Of a stretch of 64,000 nucleotides of DNA, positions 51,833 through 64,000 are shown piece after piece. Numbering within the stretch: the stretch's first letter is position 1; the number at the start of each line of letters is the position of its first letter. This DNA comes from Chionis minor. Taxonomy: Eukaryota; Chordata; Aves; Charadriiformes; Chionididae. The DNA is taken from the NCBI GenBank assembly GCA_013398295.1, contig VZSF01000119.1, positions 63,390 to 127,389 on the forward strand, in the 5' to 3' direction. The position numbers and the translations under genes were made by a program. The notes below the pieces were generated by a model. The model searched no databases, was not told where the DNA came from, and worked only from the letters and a program-made list of their open reading frames with translations.

Positions 51833-54524
51833 TGCTAAGATTTATAGCGCTTTTCTGTGGGTCATACCAAATTAATCTTTTGAAGCCCAGTGGGACAATG
51901 AGTAACTACCCTTGTTTGGGCTAAAAATTGTGAAGTGCAGCTTTTATTCCAAAAAGTGCTTTTGGAATATCTAGTATACTATTACCTGCTTTGTAAGATT
52001 CTTGTTATTAGAAAAGTGACCCAAGTAGACACAGATACAGTGTGGATATAATTTCTGTGAATAATCAATGAGATCACCTGAGCACATGGACCTAAATAGC
52101 TCCAAAGGCAGCTACGGAATACTCTTTCCTTTTATCATTTATATACCACAAATTCTTTGCTTCTTTAATCCTGCACAGTTCACACACAACTGTCTTCCAC
52201 AAGCTGTATAATAACTGTCCCTAATAGTTACAATAAGTAGAATAACAGAGTCTATTGACAGATGGGGTCTACTCAGAGCCCTTTCCTCTCCCCCAAAGGG
52301 GAGATTACCTTTGGTCCATCCCAAAGAGGTCCAAATTTACATTCAAATTTAACAGTAAATTTATTTAGTACAAGATGCAATTAATGCCAACAGTCAAAAG
52401 TACAATTCATAAGAGGATCGAAACTTTATGGATAATGGATAACTACACTACAAGAGATGTACATTTTACATGGAATTTTAAATGACATATTACAGAGCTT
52501 CTTGCTACTTTCTCTTGATGGGCTGATATAGCTACTCTTAAAAAGATCAGGGTATAGTGAGCTACTGAATTTCATTGGTGTAACATGCCCAATGCTTAGT
52601 ATGATTATTTTTGGTTGGCTTTACATCATGATGTCTGGCATGCTTGCCATCAATTCTTTGATAATTAACTTTGCTAAGACAACTAATTTTCATGTATGAT
52701 TCGTGAATTTAAAGCCAGTTTTCATTCAGATCTAAGGCTGTGTAATTTAGTGAGACTGATGTTCCCAGCTACTTAGGTGCATAACTTTTCACTCACTTTG
52801 AAGAAACACAAGTGCAACCCTTCAGACTGCAAGTGCAGACAAGTTTCCTAACGTCCCAAACAATTTCTAAGACAGAATTAATTTCATTTTCTGTAAATCA
52901 CTGTAAAATGATGCTATATTACTATAAGCAAATTGCAAGCAGACAGTAAAGAAATTTTATAAACTTAACAGCTTCTAAACTAAAGTAACACCACATTTTC
53001 ATTTCCCTCTTAAGAAACACATGCATTTGGTTTAGGATTGGATACTGTGCCTTGCACCAAGTGTGATAGTTGGAGGACACATCTGTCAGGCTATAAAGCT
53101 GTCAGTTATTGCAAAGTTTCTTGATGCACTTACATTAGACTGCATCTGCTTGTGATGTCCACCATCCTCTGCCCTGAGGCTGAGCAAAAACCCAGAAGAG
53201 AGAAAGTAACCCCGTACCAAGTCCTTAAACTTCAGTAACTGTGCAGTCAAAGGGAGACATTTCAGACACAGAGCCCAAAAACTGCAAACCAGGGAAGATC
53301 AGTTTCAATAAATGGAACTCACTGGAAGCAGGACTACCTGTGAACTATACTGGGATTTGCTCTGCTGAAGAACCTAGTCAGGGTCACCTGGCCACTTAAT
53401 AAAAAAAATAATTACATCAGAAGCAGAAAGTTGACAGGAGGGATGAGAGAATCAAAGAAAAATAAAATCCAGTACTGTGGATGGATACGTACTCTGACCT
53501 TATTGCTTCATTTAGATTGTGTCTAATCCTAATTAAGTGTCATCATATTAGAAACGTGCAAAAAACCCCACTGTGTTACATATCCCAGCTGTGCTGCATC
53601 TGTGACAGAAAACTATAATGGTCAAAAGGTAGAAAACTCTTCAGAAGCACGCACGTCATGTGAGGGAAAGGCTTGAATCACAAAGTTCATCATCTTTAAA
53701 ATAACAAAGAAGTTATAGTCATAACTTTAATAGACACTGCTGGAGCTGGTCTAGCATCAGGTAAGCTTAAGAGTAAATAGGTCAAAGAACAAGTGTGCTG
53801 AGAAACGTTCTACAGGTGAGGCAAAAAATGAGAGCAGCTTTACCTTGATCAAGATACTAGTTATTGGTCACATAACATGAAATTCTGAACATATTTAAGT
53901 CTGAATAGAATAGTTTCCTCAAGTCCTTCACTATAAAGAGCATTTAGAGGAAAAAAAAAAATGCAACAAGTCATCCAGCAAATGCCTTCATTTAACAAAC
54001 AGCCCCTCCTGAAATACATGACTATCCAGAAGAGGACAAAAAATTTTTCTGAAAAGGCAAACTAGCTGCAGGTCTTATGCTTTTTCTAACTGATGATGAA
54101 TGCCTGATTTCAAGTAAACCCTCTTCGTTGCACATTATTTCTCATTTCATTCAGCCGGTGCCGTTTTCACAGAACAAAAAACTAAAACAAACCAAAGAAC
54201 CCACAAGTCAGCCACAGGTTATGTTGATCAGAACAAATTATTGCTATTTTTTCTGCTATATTAATATCCCCTCTAAAACCAAACAAAATGCTGTTTTGAT
54301 GTTTGTTATGGGAATAGTGCTGCAACAAGGATTTCCATACATTTCCTTTCTGGCTCCAGAACAACCTTCCTGTAATCACCACAATACAGACACAATGCTA
54401 CTGATATTCTTATTTCAAGAATCCACTGCCACTGTCTAAAATCTGACAATTAAATACTTGGATGTAGATGAAGGAAAATATGAAAGAAATCTTTCCATTC
54501 TTTAATGCATTTATTTTATTTTAA

Positions 54525-54538
54525 TTTTTTTTTTTTTT
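54525..54538. repeat. T14 homopolymer
   Basis: Fourteen T residues followed by AG at 54539-54540. This resembles a splice acceptor, but no open frame of note begins there. Confidence 0.8.
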
Positions 54539-57500
54539 AGAGTAACAATCTTGAGATCAGACATTTACCTCAAAGTGGATGTGATATTATTGGCAGTTAA
54601 GCAAAAGACACTGATACGGGTAATGTTTTCCAGATGTTGAAGCAAATGCAAAAGACAATATCTTCTAAAGAATTCACAGTGCTGTGGACAGACTGAGTAA
54701 CTTCTTTACAGTTGTGAGAACAAGCTTTAACATGACAGATTAAAATATCTACAAAGAATATTTTTGGGAGTGAATCTGTTCTGTCAGGACAAAGCAATGG
54801 ATATTTATTTTCAACAGTTAGAGTTTAGAAATTGTAATTCATACAAAATGACAAAATGCAAATTAGTTTTTATGAAAAGCAAGGGGAAAAAGTCCAACTC
54901 TACAGAGCAAAAATTATATCAAAAATAGAATTATTTGAAAAAAATGGGCACCAACAGTTAATTAAATTCAATAGACTAGTGGCAGATGAGCTCTCTATGC
55001 CTAAAATATTTCCAAATATTCTGAATCCACTCAGTTTATGTGAGAGGTTTAATAATGAAGACAAATTATCGTTCTTACAACTGTCTTTGACAGACAACTA
55101 TCCTTTGCTGGAAGCAGAGACATTGCAGGCAGCCAGGTAAATCACAGAAACAATGCCACCATGGTCAGGCAATGTCAGGAGCCTGATTATTCTGATAAAG
55201 AGCAGGTGAGCCACAAACAATATTATTTCCCCCATGCAAACATTTAGCTTTTATACCACTTCCTTTTAAAAATAATTATCCAAGTTAAAAATCAAGTCTT
55301 TTCTATGTTTTATGTAAGTCCTGGAGATGCAAAAATCTGTGGTTATTGTGGTCAGCATTTCTTGAGGCAAAAGCATTTGTAAAGGAAATATTTAAAAATA
55401 TATTTGGCTATATTGAAATTATTTTAATCGTGATAATAATTACATATTTGATAGTTCAGATTGCATATTGTTCTTTTTACATTTATTTTGGTTACATTGA
55501 CTCACAGAATGGTAAATTCATATTGCTTGTTAAAATATTTAGTTATTAAAAGTTATAATAGGTGATATACAGTGTAAATACCCCAAAATTAAGATTTTAT
55601 TTTGGTTATTTCTACTGAAAAAATCCCAAAACTTAATGATGTAAAAATCCTTCCTGACAATTTGCTTACAGATTGTGGAATAATAGAACAGGGAGCAGCA
55701 GAAGCATATGCTGTATTAATATTAAGAAGTGGTAATATGTACCCTTCTATAGTAAGCAACAAGTTGTGAGTAAAATCATAATACTGTTTCTGAATAAGAG
55801 GAAGAAAAGGATCTTGATTTATTCTTCCCAGTACTCTGAACCACCTCACCCTTCAAAAGGAGCATGTTGTAGTATATTATTATACCAGCAATAATTATAA
55901 TAATTTGCATTCTTATAATGTCTTTCTTGCTGAAGGATCTATACGAGTCTGCAATTTACATGCACACTACAGACTTCTCTTTTGTGCTCCCAGGCATGAC
56001 ACAGAGAAGGAGAAATAGCAACACTGATAAGAATATAATCACATAGAAAACAAGGAAATTCCAGCTGAGGACTATAGTCTGGCACTGGATTCCATAGGTG
56101 TTAGCAACACATTCCCATATTGGGTTAGCAATGACTCACTGCTTAAGTTAAGCTTGATTATTTTGAGCAAAAGCTGTCTGAGAATGAAAGTTAGGAAGTC
56201 CTCATACTTTATCCAGACAGGGAGACCTGTAATGAACAGCTGGTGGTAAGGTGAAATGGTAACCTACTTAGGTTTCACTGATGCTTTGCAAACAGGCAAA
56301 CATATATTCATTTCTAGGGTAGCAGAAATAAGAATCAGTAGAGTCTGAAAATAAGGTAAGAAAGAACAAATAATAGGCTAAGAGCTTTATCTTTTGTCAA
56401 AGAACATTATAAAGAGAAGTTAACAGTATGGAAAATTAAATTGTTTGTCAGAATTCACTAACGTAATTTAAGACAATGTGAACATAACTGCTAAATGCAC
56501 ATTGGTTTGAGGGTCCTTCCAAGTTGATCCTGATGAATTTTAGGAATACCTGGATTTGTGTTTCCATTCTTTTTCCATAATATGCCAAATTAAAAGCTTA
56601 CAGACATTATCGCTAGACTATGGAACCTATTAAATTGTGGTCTGAACTCATGTTTAACTCACCATTATGAAGACCATATCTTCCAGAAACATGTAATTAT
56701 CCTTATATTAAGAAAAGAAATAAAATCACATCTCTGCTTTTAAGCTACATAACCAGAAATTGCTACGGGCTTGCCCACCATTCTCCCTTCATCCAGGAAC
56801 AGTCTTGGTTGTTCTAGTGCATGGACCATATTTAATCATACCTTTTCACACAAGCACATCTCAAGCTAATCATTTTAGAAAGTACCTCACTGGTGAGATT
56901 CACAATATCAAGTCAGCAATGAAAGCTGAGCTTCCAAGAAGAAAGGGGTACGTGACATTACCTGACTGTTAGTAGCCTGAAGTTTCTTTATACTTTGTTT
57001 GGAAAGTAATTGGAAAACCACAATTTAAAAGCTCAGTTCTAGTTCCTATTCTGTCCAAAGAATTTCAGTCTTCCTTGGCTAAAGAATACATCCTGCTCAT
57101 TCTAGCGGTGTGGTGCTTTCACTGCCAGCAGAGAAGCAAGAGCAGGATGTAGCAGGCATGGATGCTTCTTTGCAGGTTCCAGACCAACACACTTCAAATT
57201 ACAGTATTAACATAAAATTGAAAATTAGGTAGGTATCCTGGAAGCAACTTGTCTCATTACTGCACAGTGATATTTAGAGCTGCTTCAAAGCTCCAGGTAA
57301 GGTTCGATGTCGCCTGCTGCTGTCAGTAAATGGCAGGGTCATTCCACCCTCCAGCAATCATTGTCCCTGCACACCAACCAGCTTCGCGCAGCCAGATAGT
57401 AAACAGAGCTGGCGTGAATGCATAGGTACTGAGACAGCAACATACAAAAATGGCAAGAGCTGACTGGAGAAAAGGAAGTGAAATCCTGGTTTGGGGGGCA

Positions 57501-58242
57501 GAAGAAAGGAAACTTGTTTCTGAAATGCTTGAAACAGGCACAATTTACAAAACTTTAAAAGTTTTCACTTTTTCCCTATGTGCAACTGTAGCTGAAGATG
57601 CTTTGAAGATGGTTTTTCTTTTAAATATCCTGAAAGTAATTTTCAAAGAAAGGCTTAGTGATTATTCCTTATGTTTACAGTACACATATTAAAACTATAG
57701 GAAGACATAAAGAGAATCTCCTAAAAACACTTACAATATTGATGTACTTTCCCAGGAAATTCTGCTTAAAAATTGTTATTTCTGTGCAATTATATTAAAA
57801 CTAATGTGGTGTTTTACACTCCGAAGAAGTCATCACTTCATATTTGACTCATTTTTAGTTGTCAATCTGTAGCGTATTATTATTTTTTCAATCTGGATGG
57901 CTTAATTTAAAATTTATTTTCAATTAAACACAATTTAGAACTACTTACTGCTGTCAATCACAAGAAGAAAATGATATAACAAAGACAACTAGCTTAGCAG
58001 CCCTATAAAGTAGATCCAATTTACAAAAAAAATCTTTAATCCAGCGATTTCAAAGAGGCTCTGAAACTTGAAAGCATGGGTTTCTTCTAGTAAGAACAAA
58101 GCATAAAAATTTGGCTTTCAAACAATTGTTTTTGGAGTCCACCAATATTGACAACTCATCAAATGCAGTGTGTTACGGCTTAAGGAACAAGCAGCAGCAC
58201 TAGCTTTGTCTTTCGTTCATGTATGGTGCCTCCTTTCATATA

Positions 58243-58257
58243 TACACACACACACAA
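58243..58257. repeat. (CA)n microsatellite
   Basis: About seven CA units preceded by TATATA at 58238-58243. It is short and probably polymorphic. Confidence 0.85.
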
Positions 58258-59579
58258 CTAGAAACCTTCAGAGCCATTTGCGTGAGAGGCAGTTTTCTTG
58301 CGCCAGCATTCAGGTAAACATACTCAGAAAAAGGAGGAATGTGTTTTCTTGAGGGAGTAGCAGTAGCACAACACTGAGTTCTGACTCTTCCACTGCACTC
58401 ACCTCTATCTCGAGGGGTTGGGTACATTGCCAATGATGCTTAGTCAGCATCTGTCTGTAGAAGCACCAAGTTAGTGTTGCAGTATTGGAGACTTAGGCCA
58501 AGTTACAAAGGCGGTTTATGTACTTGACCTCTGTATTTTAGTAGCCAGAGGTATTTTTTAAAAACTTCTTGTACTTATTTGTGTAAGTTACATCATTTTT
58601 CATTTCTGTTGACACAGTAGGATATGCAACAGGTTGCGTATAAATTCATAACCATAATTTATATTGTCCAAATGGATATTCTGATTTTTTTAAAATTGAA
58701 AAAGAACAATGATTTCTATTAGTGGAGTAAGTGCTTCAAGGTTTTATTATTAAAAGAACTAATGTCACAAAAAGCAAATGACCTAGGGACATACCGAGTT
58801 ATGTTCTATAATCTAAGGCTATCTCTCTTCTGATTACTGATCTTCTCTTGCTTTTTGCTATGCTGAACTTTGCTCCATTTAAAGAGTCTTGTGTACCAGC
58901 TCCAAGCTTGCCTCACTACCTTCTGCACCTCTCTGCAGCTTTCTGTGTCCAAAGCTTCAGTAGCACATTGCCCATCAGTGTTCCTCACTCCCTCCCTGCT
59001 TTGCTGAAGAGGGCACACTCAACCTACATGACCAGAGCTCTTGGAGCCCATTCAAATCTCAAAGTATAATAGACTTAAATGAGAAGCACAGTAGAGATTT
59101 GCATCCATAAGGGGTTTTGAACACATTCTAGATTCACATGCTTTAAGGCTAAGATCGATTTAGATGCAAGAGTTGCCTCAGAACAGGGAAACAAACAAAT
59201 AAAGAATGACAAGTAACCCACAAGTTGTTTTTTTACAAGAAACAACAATTCCTTGAGCTGGTTTAGTCAAAACCAAATCCTCTCTCTCACACTTAGTAGA
59301 AGAATTTCTATGGGATGTAGCATATAAAAAATTTCTATAGAGACATTTTTTTTCTTATTAAGTATTTACCCAAACTTGCAGTCTCACTTGGCTGAAGTAA
59401 TTGAGGGTGGGGTGTGAAATTCAAACTCAATACTATAGGGGAAGAAAAGGAAACTTAATAAAAATTACTTAATAGAACAGGACTAAAATAATAGGTCTCT
59501 ATGATCCTTATCCTCCTGATACAGAATAAAATAAAAATTGGCTTTCAGTTTATGGCACCTGAAAGGGATTTCTGCTGAA

Positions 59580-59603
59580 ATATGTAATGTATATGTAATG
59601 TAT
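59580..59603. repeat. 11-base tandem duplication
   Basis: Two adjacent copies of a TATGTAATGTA-like unit. It is simple AT-rich slippage with no sign of function. Confidence 0.65.
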
Positions 59604-60246
59604 AACTGATATTTATACCTTTGTTTTAGGATGTTCACTTTAAGTTTCAATTATTTTGATTTGAATCTTTAGCAAAAATTAAGTAAAATTTTATGTTCAA
59701 AGAAATTAGTAAGCAAAAAAATCAAATAAAAAAAATGAATTTTCATGAGCTGCAATATCCCCGTCTTGATTTCCAACATGCTTCATGGCATATCTGTACC
59801 TTATCAATCATTATAAACGGTGTAAAGTTGTTGGCTCGTATCTTTTTCTCATCAGTAGATATACCATGACTGCTCACTTGTCAAACAAACACACACTTAA
59901 AATACTGGACAATTTCCCACAGCATCTGTATGTCATGAGAGCTATCATCATTCAGAGATCTTCAGCCACACATAAATTAGGTTACCTACCAGGCACTTGA
60001 CATGAACTGAAGTAGGTGAATACTATAGACTACTATAGGGTATTCTCACTTTGCCATATACTTGTCACATCCAGCTTTTACCTTTTGTCCTACACTTAGC
60101 TTGTGAGGTCTTCTAGTTTGGGACCATTTTTTTTGTCTGTGTAAGAACTCCCACCTAATGTGGCTTCAGTTTCTAGATATTGCTTTAGTTCACATTACAC
60201 ATTATAAGCAACTTCAGGTGAAACTAATATGACTGTTAGAGAAGAT

Positions 60247-60872
60247 TCGTGGTCAACAGCTTGGTGTCCAAGTGGCAAGCTTGAGAGGTAGGCTCGTGCC
60301 ACCCTCATGAAGTTCAACAAGACCAAGTGCAAGGTCCTGCATGGGGCTGCAGTGGTCCCATGCACAAATACAGGTTGAATGGAGAATGGATTGAGAGCAG
60401 CCCTGAAGAGAAGGACTCAGGGGTGTTGGTTGATAAGAAGCTCAACATGAGCTGGCAGTGTGCACTTGCAGCCCAGAAGGCCAACTGTATCCTGGGCTGC
60501 ATCAAAAGAAGCATGGCCAGCAGGTCAAGGGTGGTGATTCTGCCCCTCTACTCATCTCTTGTGAGACACACACACACACACAACCCCCCCCGCAGCTGTG
60601 TCCTGCTCTGGGGCCCCCAACATAAGAAGGGCACAGACCTGTTGGAGTGAGTCCAGAGAAGATACTTTTCTAATTTCCTATAGAAAAAACTAAGAAGTTT
60701 TTCACTGTGAGGGTGGTGAGGCACTGGAACAGGCTGCCCCATCCCTGGAAGTGTTACAGGTTGGATGGGGCTTTGAGCAACCAGGCCTAATTGGAGGTCT
60801 CATTGCCCATGGCAAGGGGATTGGAACTAGATGATCCTTAAGGTCCCTTCCAACCTAAACCATTCTATGAAC
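60247..60872 (+). mobile_element. 5'-truncated, internally deleted CR1 LINE (dead copy)
   Basis: A second CR1 3' end. The first bases (60247-60275) match the family's 'VNSLVSKW' region and then jump to the 'LERWACANLMKFNK' equivalent at about 60279-60320, so an internal piece is missing. A frame of about 107 codons (60327-60650) keeps '[20 protein letters not shown]', then '[15 protein letters not shown]', and ends in TGA after 'GTDLLE'. A second deletion near 60657-60690 removes the '[11 protein letters not shown]' to 'DGERLFT' part, rejoining at 'KKFFTVRVV(R)HW'. The 3' tail is intact, with 'cttaaggtcccttccaacct' at 60838-60857 ending in 'cattctatga'. A CA repeat sits inside at 60567-60582. 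It is clearly the same family and similar in age to the copy at 23.0 kb. Confidence 0.94.
60567..60582. repeat. (CA)n microsatellite inside CR1
   Basis: About eight CA units followed by AA and C8. It sits where CR1 copies normally read 'gagaccccacctggagt', so the microsatellite appears to have grown out of a CR1 coding segment. Confidence 0.85.
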
Positions 60873-62549
60873 TATAGCAAACTCACCTCAGAACATGGAA
60901 TAGGTTCCAAGAAAACAGATAACAGAAAAGCAACTTTGCCAGGAACTGCTTTGTCTCCAGAATGTCTGCCTCAAAATGAAGAGGTATTTCAACAGGTCAA
61001 CAATTAGGAGAAAAGCAGATGGAAACTTTCATCTGCGTGTATCAAAACAACATGCATAAGCACACAGCCTTATGGATTACCTGAAGAAATACCTGAAGTA
61101 AGTATATGAAGCAAAGGATGATGACCAAGATGACTGACCACAAATTAATTTTTTCTTCTTCTTCCTCCTGAAGAATACCAATGTGACTGAAGTGTGACCA
61201 GAAACCTCCATGTAGCATTGCTTTCTTGAGGTTATTCTGAACAGGAAACACCTTTGTTATCTTGACACAGCCAATACAGATCAGCTCTGTTGTCTCCAAA
61301 GGACACAGTCTTAATGGCTAGATTTAGCTAAACCCACATTACTCAGCTGCAAAGATTTCAATAATTCTTATTTTGTTCACCTGCTTGAGACTAACAATTG
61401 TCTCCTGCTTACTCCATTCACCTGGGGATTTCCACCCACCATCCACATATAAAATATATGCAATTGTGAACATATTATAGCAGATCCTACTTACCCTTAA
61501 GTCTGCAGAAACCAAAATACTTGGGATATTTCAATCTGATTTTGCAGTTGTTAAATGACAATGCCAAGATTAGACTCACAAAAGCCCAAAGCTTCCAAAG
61601 CCTGATCAGAGACTTTGGGAGTTCCCTGTGGCTGTTTTCTCAAGCTTTCTTTTTATGTGGCTTGGAACACCTCCTGACCAATTATCAAATTATGTTATCA
61701 AATGCTAATCTATAAAACCTTTGAAACTTATATGTAACTCTGAGTTACATTCAGGCAGGCCATTCTGATCCATCTCCCCCCAGGCTAAGTGAAGGTTCAG
61801 ACCTGTACTTAGAGAATTAATTTTTTGTCTGCCAAAAATTTGGGTTTGTAAAATAAAAAACACTGTGCTTCCAAGTACATTTAGCAAACAAAGCTGAAAG
61901 ACCCTTCTAGTTGTTGCGGTTCATCTTTTCTTAAAGAAGAGAGGGACCAGAATGCCTTCCAAGAATGCTTTTTGTCCAAGCTGTCCTCTGCCATAGGAGA
62001 ACCAAGGTACCTGCTGACACAAGAGTGCTGTTGCTATCATCAAGACAACATTGTTGTAATTAAATATGAAAAAGACCATAATTTCTGATGTAAGAGGAGT
62101 GTTCTTAATACTGCACTTAGAGAAAAAGAAAAATAGAGCAAATATAAGAAAAGCCATATTGGTGCAGACTGAAGGTCCATCTCAGTTTGGATCCTGCACC
62201 AAACAGCAGCCATAAGCAGCTGAAGAAAGAACAAGGAAATGCTATATGATACTTTTATTAAGTATCTTCTCGTCTCTGAGTGTTTCAATTCAGGTTATTC
62301 GCTGAACCTGATATGATTTATTTAAGTCTTCTAATTAGTTATGCAGGCTTCCCTTGACACACACAAATGTCTCAGACCAGCATCCTTTTTCAAGGAGCTC
62401 CACAGGGCTGCTCTCAATTTCCTGAGGAACCACCTCATTTTGTTTTGAGCTGGTCTCCTATCTGGCCCACTCAATTGGAAGGAATGGTAAACAACCTATA
62501 ATATCTGTCAACTGTCTTGATATCACTGTAAACCTCAAGGCTATCTCTT
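60873..62549. other. AT-rich non-coding DNA, no gene recognised
   Basis: About 1.7 kb without a recognised gene. The stretch near 62148-62220 ('gactgaaggtccatctcagt' at 62168-62187) resembles the start of a dispersed sauropsid repeat with a 'gtcagaccaaaggtccatct' pattern, but it is too short to assign. Confidence 0.55.
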
Positions 62550-62767
62550 AGCAATTGTGTCTTTTTCAGGGTGGAGAAACCTAAATTATGCATTCTTCAT
62601 ACAGATGCTGTGCAATCAATCATCCCTGCTGCCTTTTTTGAGCCTGCTACAGTTCTATGATGGCCCTTTTGATATGAAGGAAAAGAAATGTGCTCATTGC
62701 TCAAAAGTGTGAATGAACCATGCATTTACATGTTGACACAGTGATGTCTTCCATTTTGGTCAACAAC
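62550..62767 (-). mobile_element. Very old CR1/L3-like LINE fragment
   Basis: On the + strand the order 'cagggtggagaaacctaaat', then 'cagatgctgtgcaatcaatc', 'agttctatgatggccctttt', 'gtgctcattgctcaaaagtg' and 'aaccatgcatttac' follows a common amniote CR1-type repeat that I know in this reversed orientation from reptile and bird genomes. The coding direction is therefore minus. The copy is far more diverged than the CR1s at 23.0 and 60.2 kb. Family assignment is from memory and the boundaries are approximate. Confidence 0.52.
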
Positions 62768-64000
62768 AAGAGGAGAGAGGAAAAGCAAAGGCTTGATGAA
62801 TTAAAAGAGCATATGAAGTGGGACAGAGGTAAAAATAGAGCCCAGCTTCCAAGCTAGTACTATAAGAACTATAGTAAACCAAGCAAGCCCCCCTTGGTTT
62901 CTAGTGTTTTCATAATTCTTGAAAATACATATGCAATAGTTTGGAGTTTTTCTTGGGAAGAGAAAGAAGGAAAGAACTTTTGCAAGAGAAGCTTTAATGC
63001 TTGGATTGCTCCAGATGACACATTCACATAAATACGACACTTTTTTGTTTTTATTGAAGCACATGGTTTTGGAGCAATGTGTTTTTGTTAAAAAGGACTC
63101 AGCCCCTGGGAAATTCACCTGTCTACTGAAAAATCAAATCATGTTGCAGCAGTTTAGTGGGAGTTTTTGCTGCCTGGAGGCAGCATCAGTAAGAAAAGTG
63201 CACACACAGACAACAAAAGGTCCAAGTAGACGGGTTTAACAAGTCAAAACGGAAAAAAAAATATGCCATCCACTGTCTTCTCTCTTATTGCTGTTTTTTA
63301 AATCTACTCCAGACTACTGGAGGTAATTTATTCCAGTTTACTATAAAAAAAAAAAACAGCTGATCAAAGACTTTTAATCATATGCACATGGACTAGCGAC
63401 TTTCTGGTTGAGCTAAATCAACATGCAGATCCTTACAGAAGGACCACGGAAGGGAGTTTCTTGTGATCTTGGATTCCTGCGGCATGGGTTTGAACATATT
63501 GGGATGAATGATTTGTATATAAGCATATTGAACAACTTAAATCTAAGGACTGGTGAAACTGTTGGACAAAGTCCTTTCATCCAAGCCATTAGTTCCTGGC
63601 ACAGGCTGAACAGGAGCATGCACCTCATGATGAGTAACATACATGTATTTATGGGATCAGCAATCAGCTGAGTATTCTGGGAATGTATGCTGCAGAGTTA
63701 TGTTAATAAACATTATTATGCCAACTCAGTTTGAAGTTTCACAGAGGCTGTAGAGAATTAACAACATATCTATCTATTGTCTGGAAGCAAGGAACTGTGC
63801 AAGTACAAAACACACACTGCCCTAATCAGGCTAGTGAAGAATAATCAATAAAGTTCACTTCTGTGATTCCCAAGCAATGGATTCTGTTTATTTAAAAAGG
63901 ACAGATTTAAACCAAAATCCAAGCCAAACACACTGTTATATGGGACTGGAATAAGTTTAGAAAAAACTAGCTGTCAGCAATATTTAAAATTCTGCCGATA
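62768..64000. other. AT-rich non-coding DNA, no gene recognised
   Basis: No exon, RNA gene or clear transposon was recognised. Open frames here (longest 105 codons at 62801-63118 minus) have no known motif. An A-run lies at about 63345-63356. Confidence 0.55.

Larger units (their letters stand above)
47161..60246. other. AT-rich non-coding DNA, no gene recognised
   Basis: About 13 kb without a recognised gene. It includes A/C-rich tracts at 48479-48527 and 51752-51832, G10 at 50955-50964, A11 at 53951-53961, T14 at 54525-54538, a CA microsatellite at 58243-58257 and an 11-base duplication at about 59580-59603. An exon-like open frame flanked by splice-like dinucleotides at 54867-55136 is treated in findings. 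The 138-codon minus frame at 49610-50026 has no known motif. Confidence 0.58.

Noticed and set aside
54525..54540. T14 followed by AG, resembling a splice acceptor
   Set aside because: No open frame of useful length starts there, and such T-runs are common in this window.
1..64000. CRISPR arrays, bacterial operons, tRNA, rRNA or known microRNA genes
   Set aside because: No regularly spaced direct repeats, no ribosome binding site-led gene series, and no recognisable RNA gene signatures were seen on either strand.

Overview
The window looks like non-coding nuclear DNA from a bird. The main evidence is two 5'-truncated CR1 (chicken repeat 1) LINEs on the + strand, both ending in the avian CR1 3' tail motif ("ccttccaacctaaaccatt" followed by "ctatga"). 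Two older CR1 fragments and several decayed sauropsid/amniote-type interspersed repeats support this. Most of the sequence is AT-rich and visibly poor in CpG, with many homopolymer runs and short low-complexity tracts. There is no operon-like packing, and I saw no CRISPR array, rRNA, tRNA or other recognisable RNA gene. I could not recognise any host protein-coding exon with confidence. The window is best read as a gene desert or the inside of a very large intron.

Layout: 1-10.08 kb is repeat-poor AT-rich DNA with one possible conserved-element-like cluster of TAAT motifs near 7.9-8.0 kb. A decayed CR1 open reading frame 2 fragment lies at about 10.09-10.68 kb (+). It runs directly into a GC-rich block (10.72-11.13 kb) and then a stretch with relatively many CpGs (11.15-11.9 kb), the most compositionally distinct part of the window. 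12-23 kb is AT-rich with no gene. A CR1 3' end lies at 23.00-23.77 kb (+). A second patch of raised CpG lies at 25.7-26.6 kb. An older CR1 reverse-transcriptase fragment in the opposite orientation occupies about 33.37-34.08 kb (-). 34-60 kb is AT-rich desert with a marked A/C-rich tract at 37.44-37.62 kb, several smaller relatives of it, and traces of old repeats at 46.1 and 47.1 kb. A second CR1 3' end, with internal deletions and a CA microsatellite inside it, lies at 60.25-60.87 kb (+). A very old CR1/L3-like fragment lies at about 62.55-62.77 kb (-).

No genes can be shown to work together here. The only coding ancestry I can support is that of dead CR1 retrotransposon copies. The longest open frames (about 140-180 codons) are close to what chance allows in this much sequence. 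The three best exon-like or promoter-like candidates (10.7-11.9, 25.7-26.6 and 54.87-55.14 kb) are listed as findings, not as genes. I found no convincing new biological system.
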